Notes under the pieces: model-generated
The model's database searches: none
Seen by the model: only the letters and a program-made list of their open reading frames with translations
What the model was told of the DNA's origin: nothing
Part shown: positions 7,495-15,405 of the stretch, one piece after another
How the letters are laid out: each line of letters starts with the position of its first letter
Position numbering within the stretch: position 1 is the stretch's first letter
Made by a program: the position numbers and the translations under genes
From: CAYRLZ01 sp964425275
GTDB taxonomy: Bacteria > Hydrothermota > Tepidihabitantia > Tepidihabitantales > JBDRVQ01
DNA length: 44,977 nucleotides
Assembly: GCA_964425275.1 (NCBI GenBank)
Contig: CAYRLZ010000049.1
Coordinates: 1-44,977, forward strand
Direction of reading: 5' to 3'

Positions 7495-8496
7495 ATGGCT
7501 AACATAGAGCAAAAAGAAGATGTGGAAGCGATAAACAAATTGAAATTAGCCCGGCAGAAGATTGAAAAAGAAATCGCCCAGGTAATTGTCGGACAGAAGG
7601 ATGTGGTTGAGAAGATTTTAATCTGCCTCCTGGCTAATGGTCACGCAATGATTATTGGTGTGCCGGGTCTGGCTAAAACCCTTTTGGTTAATACCTTGGC
7701 CTCGGTTTTGGATTTAAGTTTCAAGAGGATCCAATTCACCCCAGACCTGATGCCCGCCGATATCACTGGAACGGAAATTGCCGAAGAAGACAGATTGAGC
7801 GGCAAACGTTCCTTCCGTTTCGTTAAGGGACCAATCTTTGCCAATATGATTCTGGCCGATGAGATAAACCGCGCCCCACCCAAGACCCAATCCGCTCTCT
7901 TACAGGCAATGCAGGAATATCAGGTGAGCGTCGGTAGCGAGACCTATCCCTTACCGCTTCCCTTCTTTGTCTTGGCCACCCAGAACCCAATTGAGATGGA
8001 AGGGACTTATCCTTTGCCCGAGGCCCAGTTGGATAGATTTATGTTCAGTATCTATATTGACTATCCCTCTTTTGAAGAAGAGAAGGCGATTGTCGCCCAG
8101 ACCACCTCGGCTTATACGCCAAAGTTAGAGAAGGTCTTACATAATCAGGAGATTTTAGAGTTACAGAAACTTTTGCGCCGGGTTCCGGTCGCCGAAGAAG
8201 TTATTGATTACGCTGTTCGGCTCACTTTTGCCACCCGACCTTCTTCTAATAATCATCTCAAATATATAAGAGACTATATAAGTTGGGGATGCGGTCCCCG
8301 CGCCTCCCAATATCTAATCTTAGGAGGAAAGACCAGGGCAATCTTAGATGGTCGGTATACCCCAGGGATTGATGATGTAAAGATGGTTGCCCACTCAGTA
8401 TTGAGGCATCGCCTGGTGATGAACTTTAATGCTGAAGCCGATGGGATAAAACCGGAGATGATAATTGATAATCTATTAAAAGATATACCAGAATAA
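7495..8496 (+). CDS. MoxR-family AAA+ ATPase
   Basis: The 333-residue protein is a MoxR-type AAA+ ATPase, a family of chaperone-like ATPases that help mature or activate partner proteins, often VWA-domain ones. Walker A is GVPGLAKT (55-62) and Walker B is MILADEINR (118-126). Sensor 1 is FVLATQNPIEMEGTYPLPEAQLDRF, and a C-terminal lid domain is present. The usual DUF58 and VWA partner genes do not follow; the next gene is a YceD-like protein 6 bp away. The partner in this organism therefore cannot be read from context. Confidence 0.9.
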   Translation: MANIEQKEDVEAINKLKLARQKIEKEIAQVIVGQKDVVEKILICLLANGHAMIIGVPGLAKTLLVNTLASVLDLSFKRIQFTPDLMPADITGTEIAEEDRLSGKRSFRFVKGPIFANMILADEINRAPPKTQSALLQAMQEYQVSVGSETYPLPLPFFVLATQNPIEMEGTYPLPEAQLDRFMFSIYIDYPSFEEEKAIVAQTTSAYTPKLEKVLHNQEILELQKLLRRVPVAEEVIDYAVRLTFATRPSSNNHLKYIRDYISWGCGPRASQYLILGGKTRAILDGRYTPGIDDVKMVAHSVLRHRLVMNFNAEADGIKPEMIIDNLLKDIPE

Positions 8497-8502
8497 AATC
8501 AA

Positions 8503-8946
8503 ATGAAAAAGAAACAAAGCCCTGGCTTAATCGTTGTCGGAAACTTAAAGGAAGGTGCTAATATCTTAGAATGGCTGATAAGGTCCGAAGAGATAGAAGT
8601 AGAAGGAATTGATTTGCGCAGCGATGTCCAGGTATCTATGGAGATTACAAAAAGTGACAATAAGTTAATAATTTCGGGTCGGGCTAATTTCCGAGGGAGA
8701 GTTAATTGTGCCTTCTGTGGTGAGGAATTTGAGAGGGATTTTATGGAACAATTTACCAGTTGTTATATAAAGGGAAAACCAGCCAAGACCAAGGGTAAGG
8801 GGTTAGCAGTCTTTGAAGAGGAAATTGACCAGGTCTATTATCAGGGAGATTTTATTGACCTCCTATCTTTATTAAGGGACACGATACTTTTAGCTGTCCC
8901 AATTGCCCCAGACTGCGGCTGCCACACCACTGATACCTCTCGTTAA
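8503..8946 (+). CDS. DUF177/YceD-family protein
   Basis: This 147-residue protein resembles the YceD (DUF177) family, which in many bacteria is linked to 23S rRNA accumulation and lies next to rpmF. Supporting features are the central CAFCGEEFERDF pair of cysteines (~73-84), the acidic FEEEIDQVYYQGDFIDLLSLLRDTILLAVPIAPDCGC segment, and the terminal Cys pair. It follows moxR by 6 bp and may share its transcript. rpmF, the usual neighbour, is absent here. The assignment is by motif pattern, so the confidence is moderate. Confidence 0.65.
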   Translation: MKKKQSPGLIVVGNLKEGANILEWLIRSEEIEVEGIDLRSDVQVSMEITKSDNKLIISGRANFRGRVNCAFCGEEFERDFMEQFTSCYIKGKPAKTKGKGLAVFEEEIDQVYYQGDFIDLLSLLRDTILLAVPIAPDCGCHTTDTSR

Positions 8947-8985
8947 ACTCTTTAATTGGCTATTTTTGATATTCCTTCACTGGGG

Positions 8986-9014
8986 TTTACAAACCAAAAA
9001 TTTTTAATTATTAT
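8986..9014 (+). promoter_or_regulatory. rbfA operon promoter (leaderless)
   Basis: TTTACA (8986-8991), a 17-bp spacer and TATTAT (9009-9014) are followed after 3 bp by ATGATG. Transcription would begin at the second ATG (9021), which may be the real rbfA start. Confidence 0.5.
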
Positions 9015-9017
9015 TAA

Positions 9018-9365
9018 ATGATGAAGGAACGAGTAAAAAGGGTTGCCCTTTTAATCAAAGAGGTGGTAGCCGAGATTATCCTTAAAGAAATCTCTGACCC
9101 CAATTTAGGATTTGTTACCGTCACCGGTGTAGAAATGGGAAGAGATTTAAAAAAGACAACTATCTATTTCACGGTGCTCGGCGATGAGAGAAAGATGAAA
9201 CAAACCGAGACTATTCTAAACCGGGCAAAGGGATTTATCCGACATACCTTATCCCAAAAAATCACACTAAGATTTATACCGGAATTAGACTTTAAGATTG
9301 ACCAACTCGCCTTACAGGAAAGAAAAGTCGGCAAGATTTTAGATGACCTGAAAGATAAAGACTGA
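9018..9365 (+). CDS. rbfA: 30S ribosome-binding factor RbfA
   Basis: RbfA is a cold-shock-related 30S maturation factor that binds near the 5' end of 16S rRNA. The 115-residue protein has the KH-like fold pattern: RVKRVALLIKEVVAEIILKEISDPNLGFVTVTGVEM, then KKTTIYFTVLGDE and LRFIPELDFKID. Two ATG codons are adjacent at the start (9018 and 9021). The promoter position favours the second. Its stop overlaps the truB start by one base (TGATG), so the pair is coupled. The rbfA-truB-ribF order is common in bacteria. Confidence 0.92.
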   Translation: MMKERVKRVALLIKEVVAEIILKEISDPNLGFVTVTGVEMGRDLKKTTIYFTVLGDERKMKQTETILNRAKGFIRHTLSQKITLRFIPELDFKIDQLALQERKVGKILDDLKDKD

Positions 9366-10279
9366 TGCGGGGAATTCTCTTAATCAATAAGCCGAAAGGA
9401 TTATCGTCTTATGATGTTATCCGAAGGATAAAGAAAATTACCGGGATAAAAAAAATTGGGCACGGTGGCACCCTTGACCCTTTGGCCACTGGGCTCCTCA
9501 TCATCCTCTTTAATGAGGCGACAAGAATCTTTCCGATAATCTCTTCTTACCCAAAAACCTATCGGGCGAAGATAAGGTTAGGCATCACTACTGATACCGA
9601 CGATATAACCGGGAATATATTAAAATCAACAACCCCTCGGGAATATAAAAGAGAAGAGATACTTGAGGTGTTGAAGAGATACGAGGGCGCAATTAAACAA
9701 ATCCCTCCCCGCTTTTCCGCCTTAAAAGAGAAAGGTCTTCCCCTTTATCAAAAGGCAAGGCGCGGCGAAGAGGTCTCACCCAAAATCAGAACGGTTCAAG
9801 TCTTTAAGATTGAACTCCTCTCCTTTGGTCCAGAAGAGATTGAGATAAGAACGACAGTCGGAAAAGGAACCTATATCCGTTCCTTAGCCCGGGATATTGG
9901 GAAAGAGCTGAGCGGCGGGGGAACACTGCAAGAGTTGACCAGAGAAAAGATTGGTGAGTTTTCCGTTGACGAAAGCCTTAAATTATCCGACCTGACAAAA
10001 GAGGCGATAAGAGAAAATATCATCCCAATCCAAGAGGCACTCGCCTTGCTTCCGAAATTGGTCCTCCGGGCCGGCGAAGAGAAGAGGCTACTGGCCGGAC
10101 AGATGATTCTACCCTCCGATGTAAAAGGGAAAATCCCAACCGAAGGGAAGGTCCTTCTACTCTCATCCACTTCCGGGGATATTCTCTTTTTAGCCCGAAT
10201 GAAAAATTCCCGAATAATTCCGGAAAGACTTCTCTATGCAGATAAAGAGAAAGCCGGATGCGGCGATAAGAGATTCTAG
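9365..10279 (+). CDS. truB: tRNA pseudouridine(55) synthase TruB
   Basis: TruB makes pseudouridine 55 in the T-loop of tRNAs. The catalytic aspartate is D38 in GHGGTLDPLATG (residues 33-44). YRAKIRLGITTDTDD (about residue 66 on), the PPRFSALKEKGLPLYQKARRG segment and GTYIRSLARDIG confirm the family, and a PUA-like C-terminal region follows. The length of 304 is normal. Its end overlaps ribF by 44 bp. Confidence 0.95.
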   Translation: MRGILLINKPKGLSSYDVIRRIKKITGIKKIGHGGTLDPLATGLLIILFNEATRIFPIISSYPKTYRAKIRLGITTDTDDITGNILKSTTPREYKREEILEVLKRYEGAIKQIPPRFSALKEKGLPLYQKARRGEEVSPKIRTVQVFKIELLSFGPEEIEIRTTVGKGTYIRSLARDIGKELSGGGTLQELTREKIGEFSVDESLKLSDLTKEAIRENIIPIQEALALLPKLVLRAGEEKRLLAGQMILPSDVKGKIPTEGKVLLLSSTSGDILFLARMKNSRIIPERLLYADKEKAGCGDKRF

Positions 10280-11162
10280 CATCACCATCGGCACCTTTGA
10301 CGGTGTCCACTTTGGCCATCGTTTAATAATTGAGAAGGCACAAGCCGAAGGAAAGAAACGGCAAATTCCTTCCGGGATAATCACCTTTGAACCGCCACCT
10401 TATTTCTTCTTTCAAAAAAAGCACTCTCCATCTCTCCTGACACCACTCTCGGAGAAGTTGTCGCTCTTCGCCGAAATTGGGGTTGACTTTGTCTGGATTA
10501 TTGAGTTTAACGAAACCTTCGCCAATCTCTCGGCCCTTGAATTTCTAAATAGAATAAAAGAAGAGATTTCTCCAAAAGTGATTGTTGTCGGCTATGACTT
10601 CCGTTTCGGGAAAAACCGGGTTGGGGATGTTAAATTATTAGAGACGGTAAAGAAGAGATATGGCTTTGAGTTATTTGTCTTGGCATCAATCAAAAAGTTG
10701 GGGATTCCGGTAAGAAGCACGACAATCCGAGAGAAACTCTTGCTCGGTGATTTGCCGCTGGCCAATCTCCTCCTGGGAAGAAGTTATCTAATTGAAGGCA
10801 AGGTGATTAAAGGTTCGGGCCGGGGGAAAAAACTTGGCTTCCCAACCTTGAATTTAGAGTTGAAGGATAAAAACAAACTCCTCCCGATTGATGGGGTTTA
10901 TGCGGTTTACTTTCTACCTCACCCCCCAATCCCTAATCCCTCTTTTCCGGGTGTTATGAATATCGGGACAAGACCGACATTTGAGGGCACTGGTAGACAC
11001 ATTGAAGTTCATCTCCTTGGGGTGAAAGACCTTAAAGTCAAACCAAGAGAGGCGAGGGTTGAAATCCTTAAGAGAATCCGCCCGGAAAAGAAATTCTTGA
11101 ATATTGAGGAACTGAAAAAACAGATAAAAGAAGATATCAAAGAGGCAAAAAAGGTCTTTTAA
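10236..11162 (+). CDS. ribF: bifunctional riboflavin kinase / FAD synthetase RibF
   Basis: RibF phosphorylates riboflavin to FMN and adenylates FMN to FAD. The N-terminal nucleotidyltransferase domain shows ITIGTFDGVHFGHR (~17-30) and VVGYDFRFGKNRVGD. The segment ending STTIREKLLLGD leads into the C-terminal kinase domain (GKVIKGSGRGKKLGFPTLNL, VMNIGTRPTF, EVHLL). At 308 residues it is full length. The ATG at 10236 lies inside truB (44-bp overlap) and is the only suitable in-frame start I see before the FDGVH motif. It converges on the aminotransferase gene with a 4-bp overlap of 3' ends. Confidence 0.94.
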   Translation: MQIKRKPDAAIRDSSITIGTFDGVHFGHRLIIEKAQAEGKKRQIPSGIITFEPPPYFFFQKKHSPSLLTPLSEKLSLFAEIGVDFVWIIEFNETFANLSALEFLNRIKEEISPKVIVVGYDFRFGKNRVGDVKLLETVKKRYGFELFVLASIKKLGIPVRSTTIREKLLLGDLPLANLLLGRSYLIEGKVIKGSGRGKKLGFPTLNLELKDKNKLLPIDGVYAVYFLPHPPIPNPSFPGVMNIGTRPTFEGTGRHIEVHLLGVKDLKVKPREARVEILKRIRPEKKFLNIEELKKQIKEDIKEAKKVF

Positions 11163-12292
11163 GCACCAATCGCTAGGTCTTTCAGGGTATTTAGCAGTTC
11201 CGCGACCTCTTCTTTTAAGATATAGAAATGGGGCGAGACCCTTATCCAGTCTTCTCTTAAAGAAACGACAAACCTTCTCTTGGTTAAGAGTTCAAATAAA
11301 TATTCATTGGGAATTTTTCTCTTTCGGAAGGCAACGATACCGCTACCCAGTCCTCGGGGTAAAATCTCAAACTTCATCTCGGTAAGTTCAGTAACTAAAT
11401 AATCGGTTAAATTAAGTATTCGCTCTTCTACATTCTTCATCCCGAATTCTTGCAACATCTTTATATTCTCATCCAAACCAACAATCCCCAGATAATTTTT
11501 CGTTCCTTCTTCATATCGGGCGGCGGATTTTTTCAATACCTTCTTACCAAATATTTTATTAAACTCTTGCCACTTATGACTGAGCCAACCCAAATGATTT
11601 GGTTTTAAGTCAGGTAATACCCCTTCATTGATGTAAAGAATGCCGATGCCTTGTGGGGGAAATAGCCACTTGGCGGCTCCGGCGACCAAAAAATCAATCT
11701 TTATATCTTTTAAGTTTAATGCCAACGCCCCTAATCCTTGAATGGCATCAATCAAAAGATAAATTCCTCGAGCGCGGCAGTATTCCGATAACTCTTTAAG
11801 GTTAATCTGGTAGCCGGAGAGGAAGTGAACCCAATCAAGGGAGATAAGTCTCGTCTTTTTATTTGCCTTTCTTTCTATCTGTTCTAAGATATCACCATCC
11901 ATTATCTTTATGAAACGCTTTTCAATCTCTGGGACACAGTAAATAAATGGATAAAAGTTTGCCGGAAAACTATCGGCGGCAATTATCACATTATCGGCTG
12001 ATTTGAATTGCAAAAGGTTCAAGACGGTAATAATGCCTTCGCTGGTATTTCGTAAGAAACAAATTTCTTCAGATTTTGCCCCAAGGAAGGCGGCAATCCT
12101 CTCTCTTGCCCCCTCGGATATTGCTTCGCAATCAGCCCATTCAATATTCGCCTCCCGCACATATCTCTCTAAGAAATTATCTATTACCTTTTTTGTCCGC
12201 CGGGGTAAAGGGGAAGTGCTGGCGTGATTGAGATAGATACATCTTTGTAAAATTGGGAATTCTTTTCTAATTGATTTCAGGTCTGAGGTCAT
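11159..12292 (-). CDS. class V aminotransferase / cysteine desulfurase-like PLP enzyme
   Basis: This 377-residue PLP-dependent fold-type I enzyme matches the class V group (cysteine desulfurases, isopenicillin-N-epimerase-like). YLNHASTSPLPRRT is near the N-terminus. The PLP-binding region is FLRNTSEGI and LLIDAIQGLGAL, with the Schiff-base lysine in VAGAAKWLFPPQGIGILYI. No scaffold or SUF/ISC gene is adjacent, so its substrate is uncertain. The ATG at 12292 is preferred over the TTG just upstream. GAGG lies 5 bp upstream, and a promoter lies at 12302-12329. The 3' end overlaps ribF by 4 bp. Confidence 0.85.
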   Translation of the reverse strand: MTSDLKSIRKEFPILQRCIYLNHASTSPLPRRTKKVIDNFLERYVREANIEWADCEAISEGARERIAAFLGAKSEEICFLRNTSEGIITVLNLLQFKSADNVIIAADSFPANFYPFIYCVPEIEKRFIKIMDGDILEQIERKANKKTRLISLDWVHFLSGYQINLKELSEYCRARGIYLLIDAIQGLGALALNLKDIKIDFLVAGAAKWLFPPQGIGILYINEGVLPDLKPNHLGWLSHKWQEFNKIFGKKVLKKSAARYEEGTKNYLGIVGLDENIKMLQEFGMKNVEERILNLTDYLVTELTEMKFEILPRGLGSGIVAFRKRKIPNEYLFELLTKRRFVVSLREDWIRVSPHFYILKEEVAELLNTLKDLAIGA

Positions 12293-12301
12293 CAAATCCT
12301 C

Positions 12302-12329
12302 ATCTTATCACCTTTTTGATTAAAGTCAA
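12302..12329 (-). promoter_or_regulatory. promoter of the class V aminotransferase gene
   Basis: On the minus strand TTGACT (12329-12324), a 16-bp spacer and TAAGAT (12307-12302) are followed by 9 bp to ATG, a leader of about 2-3 nt. Confidence 0.5.
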
Positions 12330-12339
12330 GTCCGGGGTC

Positions 12340-12367
12340 TTTACTTATTTAAATTTTTTATTATAAT
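12340..12367 (+). promoter_or_regulatory. rplS operon promoter
   Basis: TTTACT (12340-12345), a 16-bp spacer and TATAAT (12362-12367) precede a leader of about 18 nt containing the Shine-Dalgarno sequence TGGAGGA before the rplS ATG at 12392. Unlike many units in this window, this one is not leaderless. Confidence 0.5.
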
Positions 12368-12391
12368 TACCAAAAGTTTATTGGAGGACCA

Positions 12392-12763
12392 ATGAAGATT
12401 GATTTTAAACCGGGTGATGTTGTAAAGGTCTATACTAAATATTTTGAAAGGGAGATTGATAAGGAAAAGAAGAAGGAAATAAGACGCGAACGGAGTCAGG
12501 TTTTTGAAGGAACGGTAATAAAGATAAGAGGCGAAGGGGAGTCAAAAAGTTTTACGGTCCGACGGGTCGCGCGGGGAGTGGGTATTGAGAGAATCTTCTT
12601 TCTCCATTCACCTTGCCTGGTAAAGGTTGAGGTTAAAAAGAAAGGAAAGGTGCGCCGGGCAAAACTCTATTACTTGCGCAAAAAGAAAGGGCTGGAAAGT
12701 CGGATAAAGGTAAGAGAAAAAACTACCCCTAAGGTCTCCGCTGAAGCCGATGCGCCGAAGTAA
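12392..12763 (+). CDS. rplS: 50S ribosomal protein bL19
   Basis: bL19 is a large-subunit ribosomal protein at the 30S interface. The pattern FKPGDVVKVYTKY (5-17), SQVFEGTVIKIRGEGESKSFTVRRVARGVGIERIFFLHSP (~35-75) and VRRAKLYYLRKKKG is diagnostic. Length 123 is typical, with a short lysine/alanine tail. A clear Shine-Dalgarno sequence precedes it. Its 3' end overlaps rnhB by 14 bp, and the order rplS-rnhB-yraN is a common bacterial cluster. Confidence 0.97.
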   Translation: MKIDFKPGDVVKVYTKYFEREIDKEKKKEIRRERSQVFEGTVIKIRGEGESKSFTVRRVARGVGIERIFFLHSPCLVKVEVKKKGKVRRAKLYYLRKKKGLESRIKVREKTTPKVSAEADAPK

Positions 12764-13355
12764 AGAGATTAGACTCTGGCAAGAAGGGAAACTGGTCGCT
12801 GGGGTTGATGAAGCCGGCCGAGGTCCCTTAGCCGGTCCGGTAGTTGCCTGCGCTATTATCTTAAAGCCTTTTGTTAAGATTAAGGGGATAAAAGATTCAA
12901 AACTCCTCTCACCGAAAAGAAGGGAAGAGTTATATCGCACAATCAAAGAAAAGGCCCTGACAATTGGGATTGCTCGGGTTGGTCCGAAATTGATTGACCG
13001 GATAAATATTCATCAAGCAACGCTCTTGGCGATGAAAAGGGCAATTACTAAATTAAACCCCAAACCCGACCTGGTGATAGTTGATGGTAATTCTACCCCT
13101 AAAATTACCTTACCAATTCAGTCAGTAGTTGGTGCTGACCGTAAGATATTCTCCTGCGCCTGTGCCGCAATCGTCGCCAAGGTAGAAAGAGACCGAATGA
13201 TGGAGAGGTATGATAAAATCTATTCGGGATATGAATTCTCTGTCCATAAGGGATATGGCACAAAGCGTCATCAAGAGAGATTGATTAAATATGGACCTTG
13301 TCCAATTCACCGCCGCAGTTTCGCACCACTGAGCGAGAGGCGCGATGCCAAGTAA
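12750..13355 (+). CDS. rnhB: ribonuclease HII
   Basis: RNase HII removes ribonucleotides from DNA and RNA-DNA hybrids. The active-site acidic residues are visible: D20 and E21 in VAGVDEAGRGPLAGP, D112 in VIVDGNS and D130 in SVVGADRK. The C-terminal HKGYGTKRHQERL motif is also present. Length 201 is normal. It starts inside rplS and overlaps yraN, consistent with one translationally coupled operon. Confidence 0.96.
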   Translation: MRRSKEIRLWQEGKLVAGVDEAGRGPLAGPVVACAIILKPFVKIKGIKDSKLLSPKRREELYRTIKEKALTIGIARVGPKLIDRINIHQATLLAMKRAITKLNPKPDLVIVDGNSTPKITLPIQSVVGADRKIFSCACAAIVAKVERDRMMERYDKIYSGYEFSVHKGYGTKRHQERLIKYGPCPIHRRSFAPLSERRDAK

Positions 13356-13731
13356 GAAAGGCCAATTGGCGCTTTTCCTTTCTAAACCCCTACCCAAAAA
13401 GAGAAAAGAGGGAAAAGTGGGAGAAGAGATTGCCCGAAAGTTTTTGGAGAGTAAGGGCTATAAAATTATCGCCCATAATTACCGAACGAAATTGGGCGAG
13501 ATTGATTTAATCTGTGAAAAGGGGCAATCGCTAATCTTTGTTGAGGTCCGACGAAAGACCAAAGCGGAATTTGGCGAGCCGGCCGAGAGTATCAACCCAA
13601 AAAAGGTTCTTAAAATAAAACGAACCGCACTCCACTTCCTCGCCGAGAAAGGGATTTACGATAAAGAGATAAGGTTTGACCTATTCTGTATTAAAGGTAA
13701 AGAGTTTGAACTAATTCCCAATGCTTTCTAA
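13345..13731 (+). CDS. YraN / UPF0102 family nuclease-like protein
   Basis: A 128-residue protein of the UPF0102 (YraN) family, which has a restriction-endonuclease-like fold. It shows GKVGEEIARKFLESKGYKIIAHNYRTKLGEIDLICEKGQSLIFVEVRRK, including the E-D-E/K nuclease-type residues in GEIDLI and FVEVR. The family often lies with rnhB and comM, as here, but its biological role is not settled. It overlaps both neighbours by about 11 bp. Confidence 0.9.
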   Translation: MPSKKGQLALFLSKPLPKKRKEGKVGEEIARKFLESKGYKIIAHNYRTKLGEIDLICEKGQSLIFVEVRRKTKAEFGEPAESINPKKVLKIKRTALHFLAEKGIYDKEIRFDLFCIKGKEFELIPNAF

Positions 13732-15265
13732 GGTATTCTCAGCCAGTATCTTAGGGATTGATGCCTATCTCGTAGAGGTAGAGACCGACCTCTCAATCGG
13801 TCTCCCTTCTTTCACAATTGTCGGACTACCCGATACCGCCGTCAAAGAATCCCAACATCGGGTGACCGCGGCAATTAAAAATGCTGGGCTTCTGTTTCCG
13901 CTTCGGAAAATTACGGTCAATTTGGCACCAGCCGATATAAAAAAAGAGGGGGCTTCTTTTGATTTGCCAATCGCCTGCGGCATTTTGGCGGCTTTTAATC
14001 TAATCCAAAAGGCTTCCTTAACAAATTTCATCATCACCGGTGAACTGGCCCTTGACGGCAGTCTCCGGCCAATAAGAGGTGCTATCTCAATGGCAATGCT
14101 TGGCCGCGAAGGAAGATTTAAGGGGTTCATCGTGCCCAAGGATAATGCCAAAGAGGCAGCGATTGCCACTTCCCTTCCGGTATTCCCCGTAGAAAACCTC
14201 ACCCAGGTTGTGCAATTCCTGAATGGCGAAAGGGTGTTAGAACCAGTGAAGATAGATATTGATAGTATATTCAAGGAGGCACAGGAATATAATGTTGACT
14301 TCTCTGAGGTTAGAGGACAGGAACATGCCAAAAGGGCATTAGAGATTGCCGCGGCTGGTGGGCATAATGTCTTAATGTTAGGACCACCGGGAACCGGCAA
14401 GACGATGTTGGCGCGGCGGATGCCTACGATTCTTCCGCCAATGGAATTGGAAGAGGCATTAGAAACAACCAAGATTCATTCGGTCTATGGCAGTTTAGAG
14501 CCCGGGCAGGCGCTTATCGCCACCCGTCCTTTTCGCTCGCCGCACCACACATCATCAGAGGCAGGAACGATTGGCGGCGGCGCCTTCCCTAAGCCCGGGG
14601 AGGTCTCCTTAGCTCATAATGGGGTTCTTTTTTTAGATGAATTACCCGAATTCCATCGCGATGTCCTGGAATCTTTAAGGCAACCCTTAGAAGATGGGTT
14701 TGTCGTCATTGGCCGAGCAAAGATGAGCATCACTTATCCGGCGCGGTTTCTATTATTGGCATCAATGAATCCCTGCCCCTGCGGTTATTTTTCCGACCCA
14801 TTAAGAGAATGCACCTGCTCGCCGGCCCAAATCCAAAGGTATCGGAGGAAAATCTCCGGTCCACTACTTGACCGGTTTGATATCCATATCAATGTGCCCT
14901 CTTTAAGATTTGAGGAGATTGCCCGAAAAGAGCCGGGAGAGAGTTCAGCCGTAATCCGGGAAAGGGTGATTAAGGCGCGAAGGATTCAGATTGAGCGATT
15001 TAGGGAGTTAAAAAGAAAGAAGCGGATATTTGCCAATGCCCAGATGGAGACAAGGGAAATTCGGCGCTTCTGCCCAATCTCTAAGGATTCAGAAAATCTC
15101 TTAAAGACAGCAATTGAGAAGTTTGGACTTTCCGCCCGTGCCTATGACAGAATCTTAAAGGTGGCAAGGACAATTGCCGACATTGAGGGGAAGGAAAATA
15201 TTGAACCATTTCATATTGCCGAGGCAATCCAGTATCGCAGTTTTGATAGGAGTATCTGGCATTAA
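13721..15265 (+). CDS. comM: YifB/ComM-family Mg-chelatase-like AAA+ helicase
   Basis: ComM is a hexameric AAA+ helicase that promotes branch migration during natural transformation. The 514-residue protein has the N-terminal domain (GIDAYLVEVETDLSIGLPSFTIVGLPD), an AAA+ core with Walker A GPPGTGKT (221-228), Walker B LFLDELPEF, and the arginine-finger region PLLDRFDIHI. The cysteine-rich insert MNPCPCGYF is typical of the family, and a C-terminal lid follows. It ends the rplS-rnhB-yraN-comM cluster. No other competence genes are in the window. Confidence 0.93.
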   Translation: MLSKVFSASILGIDAYLVEVETDLSIGLPSFTIVGLPDTAVKESQHRVTAAIKNAGLLFPLRKITVNLAPADIKKEGASFDLPIACGILAAFNLIQKASLTNFIITGELALDGSLRPIRGAISMAMLGREGRFKGFIVPKDNAKEAAIATSLPVFPVENLTQVVQFLNGERVLEPVKIDIDSIFKEAQEYNVDFSEVRGQEHAKRALEIAAAGGHNVLMLGPPGTGKTMLARRMPTILPPMELEEALETTKIHSVYGSLEPGQALIATRPFRSPHHTSSEAGTIGGGAFPKPGEVSLAHNGVLFLDELPEFHRDVLESLRQPLEDGFVVIGRAKMSITYPARFLLLASMNPCPCGYFSDPLRECTCSPAQIQRYRRKISGPLLDRFDIHINVPSLRFEEIARKEPGESSAVIRERVIKARRIQIERFRELKRKKRIFANAQMETREIRRFCPISKDSENLLKTAIEKFGLSARAYDRILKVARTIADIEGKENIEPFHIAEAIQYRSFDRSIWH

Positions 15266-15326
15266 AATCGGTGAGTTTCTCATCATAGGCTTTCATTTAG
15301 GAATAATTAAGGAGAAAATATTGGCC

Positions 15327-15355
15327 TTGACGCTGATTTAATTTTAGTGTATAAT
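15327..15355 (+). promoter_or_regulatory. promoter of the 15.4 kb secreted gene and its mini-ORF (leaderless)
   Basis: TTGACG (15327-15332), a 17-bp spacer and TATAAT (15350-15355) sit 5 bp before an ATG at 15361. The first ORF on this transcript would be the 14-codon mini-ORF, which begins at the mRNA 5' end. Confidence 0.65.
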
Positions 15356-15360
15356 TTATT

Positions 15361-15405
15361 ATGAAAACTCTCAATCATCCTTATATTAAAAAAGGAGGCC
15401 TATGA
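15361..15405 (+). CDS. leaderless 14-residue mini-ORF coupled to the secreted gene
   Basis: ATG at 15361 lies 5 bp after a consensus -10 box and opens MKTLNHPYIKKGGL, ending in TGA at 15403-15405. That stop overlaps the ATG of the next gene (ATGA at 15402-15405). The last codons, AAA-GGA-GGC, are the Shine-Dalgarno sequence of the main gene. This arrangement would let a leaderless-initiating ribosome deliver itself to the main start. It could also be an attenuating leader peptide. No homology is claimed. Confidence 0.5.
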   Translation: MKTLNHPYIKKGGL

